A stretch of DNA of 64,000 nucleotides, taken from Primula veris. Taxonomy: Eukaryota > Streptophyta > Magnoliopsida > Ericales > Primulaceae. Position numbers and translations under genes: made by a program. The first letter of the stretch is position 1. The number at the start of each line of letters is the position of its first letter. Location: assembly GCA_963682055.1 (NCBI GenBank), contig OY821748.1, positions 34,207,661 to 34,271,660 on the forward strand, written 5' to 3'. The notes under the pieces were generated by a model. The model saw only the letters and a list, made by a program, of their open reading frames with translations, was not told the origin of the DNA and searched no databases. Below are positions 43,838 to 57,100 of the stretch, one piece after another.

Positions 43838-44055
43838 TGGGGACTTTACAGACGTTTAGAAAAGCATACGGAGCGATAAAGGATCAGACCAAAGTCGGTC
43901 TCGCCCACGTCAACTCCGATTTCACTGTAATTTATTTATATTTAACTTACTTTTATATTTATCTGTCTTGTGTTATTAGTGTGTGTATTAATCCTGATTA
44001 ACTTAGTGTCTTTCTATTCATATCAATCCACTATTATTATTATTAATAACTGTAT

Positions 44056-44087
<32 letters not shown>

Positions 44088-47000
44088 CACACACACATAA
44101 CTTTGTACTGATCCAGATTTACTTGATAGTGTGTGTGTGTGTGTGTTAATATTAGTTGATGATACAAATAGGATTTAGTTATAATACATAACTACTACTT
44201 TCTGTTAGTGATATCTGTGTTGTGTGTATCCATATTAAGGCAACAGATTTTTTTATTTTATTTTTGGATTTTTTATTTTTAAAATCTGTGTTTTTGTATA
44301 CTGAAATCAGATTTTTAGGCTGGAAAAGCGAAAAAATCTAGTTTTTCAGTGGATTTTTAAAACAGATTTTTAATAATTAAAGGGAAAATTACCAAAACAT
44401 AAAACTTTTCAAGTCTAATTACCAAAACTACAAAGCAAAACTTTTATTCCCAAAACATACAACTCTGATACGTATGTATAATTGTATGTTTGTATGTTTT
44501 GGGAAAAAACTTTTAGGTGTTATATGTTTTGGTTAATTGTATTTTTGGTTATTGCCCCTTTTTAAAATTTGATTTTGGACCATAGTATATGTTACCAAAC
44601 GGACCCTTGTATTGTATCAAGGGGGAATTCCCTATAAGTAGCTCATAACAACTTATATTCCTCCTAGGTCTCTTCATAAGTTCATATTTCTCATAGATAT
44701 CACTTTTAAATTATTTAGTTTATTTATCAAAATGTCATCATACTACCCAAAATATAATACATATATTTTCTCTCCCTAGAAAAGCAAAATAATAGTTTTA
44801 ACTTTAAAGAAAATTCTATAAAACCGAAAAAATAAAAAAAACGGAAAAAAACACAAAAAATTATATAAAATGAAAAAAATCAGAAAAAATTATGAAAAAT
44901 AAAAAAAATCACAAAAAATTATAAAAAAATCTAACAAAAAAAATTTATTTTTAAAAAATATCACAAAAAATAAAAAATATCACAAAAAAAATGTATTTTA
45001 TAAAAAAAACATATATTTTTCTTAAAAAAATCACAAAAAATGGAAAAAATCACAAACATTTTTAAAAATTACAAAAAATATATAAAAAATGTTTTTTTGT
45101 CAATATACCACTTTTTACACTGAAAAATCTGTTTTTCATCAAAAAAACACTTTTTTCATCAAAAAGTGGATTTTTTTTCACAAAAAAGTGGTTTTCCAAT
45201 AAAAAGCGACTTTTTTTAATCTAAATGAAGTGAAAGTGCATCTAGTTCAATCGAAATAACATATAGTGCAGTTGAAAGTACATATAGTTTAGTAAAAAAA
45301 AATTCACAGGAAATGAAAAAAATCACAAAAAAATCACAAAGATGTATTTTCCAAAAAAAAAAATCAGAAAAATTAACGAATTAGATGCATTTTCATGTGA
45401 ATTAGATACAAAATTAGTAGCAAAACTAATCGTACAAAAGCTATGCATTTGCCTTAAAATAATGCATTTTTATAGGGTTTCTAAAGACTTGTCCAAACTC
45501 AACCAAACAAGCAGTAAACTCGATCCATACAAACTGAAAAAGTAATTCAACACCATAACGAGCTTGTTTTCAGCCCTGAAACAGGGTTTGATTCAGCCCC
45601 AAAACAAGGCCCAAAACCGCCCCCGATTCAACACCAAAACAGACCCCAATTCAGCATCAAAACGGGCTCGTTTCATCCAGGAAACTGGTCCCGATTCAGC
45701 CCCAAAACCAGCATTAATTCAACACCAAAATGGACTTCAATTGATCACCAAAACGGGCTCGTTTCAGCCCCAAAAAGTACCCGATTCAACCCAAAACAGA
45801 ACAAGTTAGCACATAACTCTTAATCACTACAAATGATCTTATGACCAAATAATCAATTATAGCCAAGTCATATAGACCTATATTGACAACAAACAACACT
45901 TGCAACTACAAAATTGAATTCATCAACCTACACTAATTGTTATATGTACTATAAAAACAAAAAAACTTAATTTCAACCCCAAATGTAGCTTAACTTCAGT
46001 CCCAAATGGAGCTCAACTTCAGTCCCAAATGGAGCTTAATTTTAACCCCAAGCGGAGCTTCGTTCCAGCCAGAAACGGGTTCCAATTTTAGCCCGAATCG
46101 AGGTCTATTTCAACCTCAAAAGGATCTTAATTTCAGCCTACAATTCTTAATTTTTATGACTAAACTAAGACGAAAAAATGCTTAATTTTTTGAGATGTTA
46201 ACGCATGCTAAGTGCTTAACAATGTGTATAAAGACCATCTCAATACAAAAACCAGATGTTCATTATCCAGGTTTATTCACCATCCTGGTTCATTCACTAG
46301 ATAATTACATCTAAAATAGAAACAAGCCCTAATTTATCCAACAAACCAAACACAAATATATATGTAAATATGTAAAGTTGAGTCGAAAGTGCATTCAATT
46401 CAGCCGAAAGTACATTTAGTTCCGTCGAAAGTGCATACAATTTAGTCGAAAGTGCATATAGTTCAATAAAAGTGTGTATGCATATAATTCAGCTGAAAGT
46501 GCATCTGGTTTAGCTGAAAGTGCATCTGGTCCAGTCGAAAGTGCATCTGGTCCAGTCGAAAGTGCATCTAGTCCATTCGAAAGTGCATTTAGTTCAATAA
46601 AAGTGCATATAGTTTAGCACAAAAAGTGCATAAATCCGGGTGGATTCGAACCACCAATCTCTTGAACCTCGGTGTTGGCTGCAAGCACTCTTACCAATTT
46701 GAGATTACGGATCTAAAATTAGTTTCTAAAAAGCCAATTGAAACTTTAACAAGCATTGAAATGAGGCAAACGACTCACAATCAAAACCAAATCTCATAAA
46801 AATAACAAAAAAAGTACATAAATGTAAAAAAAAAACTATAAAAGTGTAATCAGAACAATCTTGCATTAGACCATATACCAAATATTTTTTACCTTTTCTG
46901 CAACATTCATCGGCGTGCTACTTGTAAGATTTCTTAAGATATTAATATTTACACAATAAAACTCTACAAAACAAACCTCCCAAAAAAGTGGCTTTGTTTC

Positions 47001-48152
47001 AACCCAAACGAGTTGCAATTCGGACAAAATCTCATAAATTTTTGTATTTTACATAATCTACACATAAACATGCTAAATTCAAACGAATTTAAAAGAATAA
47101 AATCTATCGAACATTTCATCGAATACTTTAAGGGTACAATTTGATGCAAACATAACTAGACACATGGTTGTATAAATCCCAGCCAAACAACTACCGAACT
47201 AAGAGCCTGTCTTAGCCTCAAACCGGGGTCCGTTTCATCCCCGCAATAGGCCCCGTTCAGCATAAAAAATATTTGAACGTTGGACATATAAATTTACCGG
47301 GAATACAAGCAAAAAAAAAGTAACCAGAGCCTAATAAGCTGCAGCCAAACAAGCTCCAAGTCCATAAACAACATTTATAACGACAAATAGAAGAAGAGTT
47401 CTTTTAATCTACCAATCAAACGCAGAACAGAATATAAGAAAATTAATAATAATAATAATAACTAGAGTCAAATAAGCTGCAACCAAACAAGCCCTATTCT
47501 ATAAAACAACAAATAAATAATAAAAAAAGAGAAAAAAAAAGGTATTTACCATCAGTTACTAATCCACCAATAAAAATCTTCCTAATAAAACAAATAAATA
47601 AAAGAAGTATAAAATAAAACTCAAAATCGAAAACTACAAATAATAAATTCGTAAAAAATAAAAAATAAAAAAGAGAAGGCCAGAAAACGAATCCAGGGCT
47701 AGCTCCGTTGTCGAATTGTGGATTGCTCATATTTATCGAATTTTAAGAATCGAATTTTGAGTTATATTATATGAGAGCGATAAAAGAAATTAGGGCTTGT
47801 AAATATTCGATATTGTAATTAAGAAAGAGAGAGAGAGGAGTATTTATATGTACTAATTGGGAGGGTGATTTTTTAGTCGATTACTTTGTAAATATGTACT
47901 CAGTATGTTTCTCTTTTTAGATGAAAATAAGATTTTTTTAGTTTCTATAGTATGAAAAAGTGGTACCGTAGAGGAATGTAACTTATAATAGGTACCTAGT
48001 GAGAATTAAAGTTCAAAAGTGATACCTAGGAGGTATTAATACTTGTAGCAATCCAATAATAATAATAATAATAATAATAGTAATGATGGTGATGATAAAT
48101 AATAAGTAGATACAACACTCCGATTTCACTGTATTCTCTCTGTATATATCTA

Positions 48153-48198
<46 letters not shown>

Positions 48199-51100
48199 AC
48201 TTTGTACTGATCCAGATGTGTTGATAGTGTGTGTCTCAATTTAATAATATTAATATTAATAATAGTTGGTGGTAAAAATAGGATGTAGATATTTACGTGA
48301 CTACTTTCTGTTATTCATATCTGTGTAGTGTAGTGTGTGTATCCAGATTGAGTCTCTTTATATTGTATCAATCCAATACTAATAAGACAAATAATGATTA
48401 TAGTACTCCCTTCGTCCTGAATTAAAGTGTCCCGTTTTCTATTTTGAGACATACCAAAATAATTGTCCACTGTACTTTTTTAATAAATTTTCTCATTTTT
48501 ATTTTTTGAATTTCAATTTACTTTAAAACGTCACATTTTAAGTAAAAAATAGTTTTTGTTTGTATTTTTTGATGCTTTTTTGCCAAGTTTTAAGCAAAAT
48601 TGTTTCAAATCCTTAAATTTCACGCATGACACTTATTAAGGGACGGAATGAGTAATATATATATATACACATACACACAACTTTGTACTGATCAATATTG
48701 TCTTGATATTTCATATATATATAGTATGCATTTTATAATTCATTTGCAGAAGAATCCAGAATTTGTAGGGTTTAAAAGTCATCCAGTTTTTTGGTTGTTT
48801 GGAAGCTGCATAAATTTTTTTACGGTTTTTTTATAGAAATATTATTATCCCAAAAATTGTTAATGTTTTGTAATTTAATCCTCATTCACAAGTTGATATT
48901 ACTTTTTTTATATTTAAGTCGATAATATACAAAGTTTTATTGACTGATTGGGTTCGTCAAACTACTTTTTATTTGAGATTTGTCTTGAAAAAATGCCATT
49001 GGAGTTTAGTTTGTGCTTCTCTCTATACATATACATATCTACTTTCTATTGTTGATATCTGTGTGTGTGTGTATCAATCCAATAATAATAATGATGATGA
49101 TGATGATGATAAATATATATAGGATGTAGATGTGGCGATAGTGAAGGCGACTAACCACGTGGAGTGCCCGCCTAAGGAGAGACACCTTCGCAGTCAGTCT
49201 CTCTCTCTTTTCTTCCTTCTATTTTTAGATTTTTCTATTTTCTCATTTCTTTTTTATATTATGAAAAATAGATTTAACATTTGCCATGCCACGTGTACAT
49301 TTCATAACAGAATTCTTGTTTTTGAGGCTTATTAGTTATTTCTCTACTCACTACATGTTTCCTGTGTGTGTGTGAATTTTAGATATTAGATTTCGACAGC
49401 GTAATAACTTTACCACTTCCCTTTAGAAAAAGCTTTATTGACAAGAAGTACTCTAACTTTTCGATATTTATCTTGTATTATACCCAAAAATTAAGTGAAT
49501 AATCGGGCATATGAGGACTTGTTATTCAATTTCACTTAAGAACCATATATTTGAAATCCCTTTGCAATATAGTTCGATTACTTTCTTATGACTTTGTTAT
49601 AAAAGCGCTGAATTGTTTTCTAATTTGTTTTTGACTCATTGCCCTCTTTTATATAAAAAATGATTTACCCTTTACCATGCCACGTGTACATTTTTCATAA
49701 CAGAATCCTCATTTTTTAGGCTTATTAGTCATTTCTCTACTTACTTACATCTTTCTTGTGTGTGTGTGTGTGTGTGGATTTTAGAGATCTTTGCTGCCAC
49801 ATCAGCAGTTCGGCCGAGGGCTGATGTGGCCTACTGCATACACGCGCTCGCAAGGCGGTTGACAAAGACCCATAATTGGACGGTACGGATTTTGTCTATC
49901 TTTATTTGATTGGGTACTTGTACTTCTATTTTTGTTTATGCTGGAATTAGGGTGTTTGGATGCTAATGTATGCTTTATTGGCTTGTTCTCTGTTGAAAAT
50001 GCGATGTTCTCTGTGTGTGTGTGTGTGCGTGTGCGCGTGTTGATCCTTCTTCAACTACTTCTTTTCTAGAACGCGTTTAAAATGTTAGACCAATTGAGTT
50101 ATCGCCACTCATTATTTATTTACCGAACAGTAACATATAACATGGGATTTCTAGTTATTTTAGTAAACGCACGCAACAGAGTTCTATTTGAGTGGTGAAA
50201 CACTGGTTTCTTATGTATTTCTTTTTTATGTTCGGTTTCAATTTGTTTAGCAGTTCACTAGCTCATATCATAAGTTCCTTTTAAGAGTAAAGATGCTCTT
50301 TCAGTTAGAGATTTTACGTGTCTTGATTGTTTCATATACCTGGTTAAATTTCAAATGTTATGCAGCCCGTTGAGTTCTTATTTAGAAAAAAATCCATTGA
50401 GAGACTAGTGGAAATTAAATGACGACGATGCCGTCAGATGCAACTCGGTTCATGTTTGTGCTTTTGCTCTCAAGTCATTGTAACTAGCCTCTTTGAATAG
50501 CTTTCACCGCAACTTAATGTATGTGAATTTGAATCGTTGGAAGGTGGCTTCATGTCTCTAAGATTTTGAACATAAAATTTAATATAGAATTCATTTTTAT
50601 TTATTCAATGGTAAAGATGTTAGGTTTTCTCTGCTAGAGAAAGATGAGACGGGATGAGTATGTACTCATAAACTTGTGTTATTCTTTGTCATTGAGTTTT
50701 ATTGTTTGTTGAACCAAATGTTGCGGATTATGATTTACAAGGTGTCAAGTTTATGTTAATTCTTTTTAAGCTCACTAGGTAGAGGAAACTTCCATATTTA
50801 TTTGAGATTGTATTTTCATGAATAATATAGGATCATCTAACATAATAGATATTCAATTCAAAGTGTAGGAGTACAACTTAAGACCCAGTATACAGTTGTT
50901 CGATGAGCTTAATGTTTTTTGTCCACATAGTATTGGCCATTGGGTAACTGTAAAATTCTGTTATGATGAACCTAAATCAAGTGCAGGGTATTTAAGGTTG
51001 TAAATTTAACTTTAAACTAGTAAGTCGGTTGAAAGGGAGAATAAAAATTTTCTTTCAAGTTGAACTAGTATTGTTATGGAGCACAGGTAATTTATTTAGA

Positions 51101-54100
51101 ACCAATGAGCATTATAGTTTTTTAGTAAAATCTCCAAGGTACCGGGGGTACCTTTTAAGCTGAAGTAAATTTGGCAGTAAAAAATATGGGCTACATACAG
51201 CTTAATATTTTACCCTGAATGTTTGGGTCAGCTTAATTTTTTCGTCCTACATATCATGGGAATTGTCAAAATCTACTACTGTTCCGATGAATTTAACTAA
51301 ACATCTTTAGTTTTTAAGGAAACCGTTTTACTTTCATTTTGTGGTTATCAGTTTAGTCACCTCTCGTTCCTGTTTCACTTGTTTTAGTAGTTTTCTTGAT
51401 AGATATATACATGACCCCAAACAACTAGCTGTTCTAGTGAGTAGCGACGGTTCCATAGTTTTGGGGCTAAAGTTATCTAGCCATGTAATTACTATTATAT
51501 CAATGATACTTATCAAAGATCTTACTAAACTTAGATTTGGTAATAAAAAGTGATAAATTTTTTTGTTAATATTAAATAGGATTAAAAAAGAATTCTAAAT
51601 AATCACCGAGTTCTATTGATATAATATTTACCAATTGTCAATGTTGGGCAATGGTTTTGTGGTTTGCTCTTGTATTTGATTTATTATTGACCAAGGTTGG
51701 AGCCTGGATAGTAAACTTTTCTGGTATTAAAACGAAAAAGGCAACAAGGAAGAAAAACATGAGTAGTGTTGGGTTGAGCCTCGATGATTATGTTTTCTCA
51801 GAAGACATACATTTTCCGAGTCGTAACCACCTGACTATGTATTGTAACTAAAACTATTCTAACTAAAACTCCATACTATCTCACCAAGAAGGCAACATCT
51901 ATCCTGTCCTGCATATCACTGAGAAAAAGTTCTTTTAAATGCTTTGTACCTAGTCAGGACTCAGGAGTTGGTACAGCATGGCAGACTGAAGTTAAAACTC
52001 AGATCATACAGTGTTACGTAACTTTTACTTTTTAAACAAGGAATAAAAGAGTTCAAAAGCCAAACAAAAAAAACAAAACACAACCAAAACACTGGTTAAG
52101 AGCGGCCCCCCCTAGGGTTTCCCAATTTTCTCTTTGGTTTTATTGAGTTAGCCTCACCGATTTTTAGTATACCGAGTCTACACAACTGTTACTCCTCAGA
52201 ACGCAAACCCAGAAAGCTACTACATAGCTTTATCCATCAATTTACTACTAGCAGAGTCCAGCAGTACTTTAACGTGCATAATCACCCATTGAATAAGAGT
52301 TTTCCCTTCATGAACTTTTAGATTTCTGGCTCATCAACTAAAATAAGTCAATAGAGAAAGAATAGTAACTTTTTTTACTAGATTGCCAAAACATTTTATA
52401 TATTATGTTGCATAGATATAGTATTGTATGTGTAGATTTTATCATTTAGTTTTCCATTTTTTGTGTGTAGGGCGATTATTTTTGGTTTTTATTTCTCTAT
52501 CTGTTTTCTTAGAATTAATCTTTCCTTACGTAGTTAGTTGACATTTAAGATCCCCAAATACTTACATTAGTTAAATAAGGAGGTAGCATTTGTTAGAACG
52601 TCACCACAGTTGTGTATCACAGAGTGGACTTATTTTTCTTATAAATCTGCTATCAAAATATCTCGTCTTTTAGTAGTGTCTTCCTGCAAAACTTAGCCGC
52701 TCCAATGCATGTGTTCCTCGAAGTTATTTGTTGTTTGGGTTGTTTATCTTGTCTAATCATATTTCGGAAGGATTTCATGTAACTCTACTTGATATGTTTT
52801 AGGTTTTTTACGGTTTCCAAGATGAATGGAGATCAATAATGTAATTGCAACATGATACATCTTGTAGTTGAAAGGTAGTTTAAACATACGTGTAGAAGCA
52901 CCTCGGCTGATTAAAATGAAGATAATGTGCCATCACAAATGAGAAAATAACAAGTAGACATTGTTATATACACTATTGAGATAATAGTGGTTGTTTGTAT
53001 GCGGTTATCCTGAGCTTATCACCTGGGAGCATGAGCAAACAGTCACTTTAAGTTTTTTAAGTCATTAGGAAGCTTTTCATTCCATTTTAGTTGTTCTTAT
53101 AGTCAATTTGCATTTATTGATATTATCCATGAGGTAAAGGTTCTTGTACGATTATCTAGTTTACTTCACCTGTTGTAATCCTTGTATTTCTTGGTTAACA
53201 GGTGGCATTAAAAACGTTGATAGTTATTCATAGGACCCTTAGAGAAGGTGATCCTACATTCAGGGAAGAACTTTTGAATTTCCAACAAAGAGGGCATATT
53301 CTCCAGCTGGCTAACTTTAAAGATGATTCCAGTCCCATTGGTAAATTTTAACACTTTTCTTCGTTAGAATCATAAGAGATTACTGCTTTTATTTCTTTAT
53401 TTTCTTCTTTTGCTCTTTGTTGCTTTTTGTTTATTGTAGTTTAAATTAAGTGAAGAAGAAACTTGTATGCATGTTAAATTGTCTCTCTTCATTAAGAATT
53501 TTTATCTTACTCTGTAGCTTGGGATTGCTCTGGGTGGGTACGCACATATTCTCTTTTTTTGGAAGAGCGGCTTGAATGCTTTAGGATCCTAAAATATGAT
53601 ATTGAAGCTGAGCGTCTCCCTAAACCTGGGCAAGCTCAGGAGAAGGTACGTTGTATGTATAGTTTATTAACCCATCATTTTATTCGTCTCCGAAGTTGAA
53701 AATATATTTAGGACTTTCAGAATATGAGCAATTTTAGAATAAGATCAAATTCCGAAAAAGCAGATGGAGCATGGGTGAGGAACTTAACAAACATGCTATT
53801 AGATATGTATCTGGTCTAAATAACATTGATCATAGAGATACTTTGCTTGCGTGCAACTATACGTATGTTTTCTGCGTATGTCATATTTTTTAGTCCTCGT
53901 TTCTCTTTCCCACTTCCCCACCCCTAATAGGGCTACAGCAGAACTAGGGAACTCAGCAGTGACGATATGTTGGATCAGCTACCCGCCTTGCAACAACTAC
54001 TTTATCGTCTCATTGGATGCCGGGTATTCTTTTGATCACTATTGTTAGTTTGAAAAACAAAACTTTTTTTTTTTCACGCATAAAAGCTACTTGAATTCTG

Positions 54101-57100
54101 CAAATATTAATCAATGCTGCGCTATTCTTCACAGCCCGATGGAGCAGCTGTCCACAATTATGTAATACAATATGCCCTGGCTCTGGTAAGTCTTCCACTT
54201 TATTTCAAATGTTGACTTGAACATCTTTTGTTTAAAGGAAAATGCTGATGTCTGTTTTTTTTATGCTAAATACTGTGCAGAACATTAAGTTTTCTTTTTG
54301 GTTATTTTGTTGAAAAACACTTGTATCTCACAAAAGTTTTAGGGAAAATGGTTGACACATGTACATTTTTTATTTAATGCTTGCGTGTGCTCCTTAGTGC
54401 TCAAATCCAGGGTTAAGTTGATTATGCTAGGAATTTTGTTAATTGAAGATCACCCAGATATAGAATAACTTGTGACCAATATATTCAAATCAGAACTAGA
54501 GAAAGTGATTTCATGTCATCCTGTGCTTCTCTTCCAGTTGGGAAATAATTCAATTGATAAGAGCTACCGCATCGGGGATGATAACTTCTAACTAGCTATA
54601 AGTTTCCATAAGGTAGTTTTGAGACTCATCAACTCTGGCTAGCAAAACTGTATCTTATTAATAAACTATTGTTTGCTCTTCTTTGATCTATACATATATA
54701 TATATACTAGTAATCGTAGTCCACGCGTTGCGTCTGTGATACGTATATAAATATGATCCCGGATAAATGAATTTAAAATTTTCAAAAAAAATGAAAAAAT
54801 GATAGAATGAATATAGTAAATTAATAATCGTATATAATGAGTAATATGATGTTTTATTGTTATAGAAGTATAGTTTGCGAGATGAATTGATGTGTGGGAA
54901 GGAGCATATTTATTTAGTTATTTATGTATTTGAATTGCATTATGGTATATGAGTAATTAATAAATTAGAATAGGGGCATTTTTGGAAAAAAATTGCCAAA
55001 ATTTGGGAGCTTCATTTCCCTTGAGTTGGCTTATATTAATAGTATGATATTATATGATATGATATACATTTGAAAGGAGAAAAGATATGATGATAATTCC
55101 TTTCATTTAATTCTTCATTCAATAAAGACAAAAAATAGACTTATAAACTACATCACCAAAATTTCACTTATTTAATTGCAATTACATTTGATGGGGTAAA
55201 CTGGTTGAATAAATTGGTGAGGCAAATACAATACATGAATTTTATGATAACTGAATTGCTTATAAATCTAAAATAAATAAATAATTATAAACTATTCAAA
55301 TTTGGTGGGGCAAAACATTAAATGATTTCATTTCGCATGCAAGCCAAGTAAGCTCCCCTGGATATTTGTTATAATTATAGACGAGTTTAACAACTGACTC
55401 TAGCTGGTGGAGCTAGTATGGCCCTGAGCACTTCATATGTACTCCCAAGTTTTAATATGAACTTCACCTAACCTATGACACAAACTTGTGTCTTAAAACT
55501 ACCAATGTAGATGCTCTAAGATCTAGACCACATGTTTCCCTCTATTCGTGCAGTATGATTATAATTTGGTAAGATTTCGCGAGTGGAAACTTGGGTGTAA
55601 GAGGCAAGACAGAACAAGAAACATTTGGCATATCAAGTTAGAGAATTCAGTTTGACATAACTTACGTTCATTACTTTTGTTTATGTATGTTTTGTGTACT
55701 TTTAGGTACTCAAAGAGAGCTTCAAGATTTATTGTGCAATTAATGATGGCATCATCAATCTGGTTGACAAGGTCTGTCCCTTACTTCAATGTCATGACTT
55801 AATTCTGCGTGGCTTTTGTCACTCGCTAACTCTGCTTGAGAGATGATTTATTTTCAGTTTTTTGAGATGCCTCGGCATGAAGCAATGAAAGCACTTGATA
55901 TTTATAAACGTGCTGGTCAGCAGGTGATATAATAGTTATTTGTCGTATTACTACTTTTTGTAATATATGTAATGTGTTTATATTAGTCTATTATGATTAA
56001 TTGGTTTTACTTGGATGTTTGTTACTGGTTCCTTTGTTGTTGTCGTTGTTGTTTTGGATTGTTTGAGTGAGATTTTATTGTTGTAACTTGAAGTTTGGTG
56101 ATTTTTGCAGGCTGCGAGTCTTTCTGATTTTTATGAAGTTTGCAAAGGCTTGGAACTTGCTAGAAACTTCCAATTTCCTGTTTTAAGAGAGGTGATAATG
56201 TGTTTACTAATGTTGTCTTATAATGTTTGTTTGTTTATTCATCTTTTACTGATTCCAACTTGAAATCCTTTTGTCCTCACCTAGCCTCCACAATCCTTTC
56301 TTGCAACTATGGAAGAATACATTAGGGAAGCTCCAAGTATGGTCTCGGCACCGAGAGAGACCCTGGTGAGTATTATGTTATGTGCTTGACCAATATTTCT
56401 TGGCATCAAGTTTTTTAAAATGTCTTTTTGTTCTTAATTACATTACCCTACTGTTCCCCCTTGATTTATAATTACCAAAGTTTAGAGTCAGCGATAACCT
56501 TAACGAAGAAGAGTTTTAGGTCAGATATATGTTTTCTACGTGGACCAACTATTTTTCAGCAAGCAACCTTGGTATTTTGTAACATACCCCTTGTTAGATT
56601 TACTGTTGGATACATCTAGCTTTCCGTTGTGCAATGAATAAGGCTGCATCAAAGTGAGATTAGTGTAAAATATAAAAATGTGGGACTATCCATGCCGATA
56701 GTTAAGGACTGAACAATTAATGTTTTGTTGCTTTTAATTCAGGAATACCCTGAAAGGCTTCTATTGACGTATAAACCTGAAGAAGCTCCTGCTGAAGAGA
56801 CAGAAGTCTTTGACGACGACTTTAAGCCACTGCCTCCAGATGATGTTGCTACCATGGATGAACAAGTTACCGCCTCTCACCTCCCCCCTCCTCCGACCCA
56901 TTTTGATACTGGAGATCTTTTGGTATGGACTTTTTGATGTTTTTCTCTTAGTGGGCTTTTGGTTAGATTGCTTGGTTAACTATTCAAATCAACACTTTTT
57001 GATGCTTGGTTGGTTAACTATTCAAATCAACACTTGTTATTTTAGGGATTGTCAGACGTGAACCCTGATGCATCTCAAATTGAGGAAAACAATGCATTGG

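Larger units (their letters stand above)
44621..48055. repeat. Modular TIR repeat, copy A, in ANTH intron 1
   Basis: The left end (GGGGGAATTCCCTATAAGTA, then ACTTATATTCCTCCTAG) is the inverted complement of the right end of copy B (59395-60217). Inside are an A-rich tract built from TCACAAAAAA (about 44800-45340), blocks of AAAACGGGCTCGTTTCAGCC type (about 45560-46140 and 47210), and a 21-bp GTGCATCTAGTTCAGTCGAAA repeat. The right end is decayed (ATACCTAGGAGGTATTAATA near 48020). No transposase was recognised; probably a non-autonomous DNA transposon. Confidence 0.6.

Noticed and set aside
44800..45340. A-rich tract as a retrotransposon poly(A) tail
   Set aside because: It is an internal module with a regular TCACAAAAAA pattern, shared by both copies of the TIR repeat, and not at an element end.
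51341..51851. Two plus-strand ORFs inside ANTH intron 3 as extra exons
   Set aside because: Exons 3 and 4 join directly in the conserved ANTH sequence (THNWT-VALKT), leaving no place for an extra exon.
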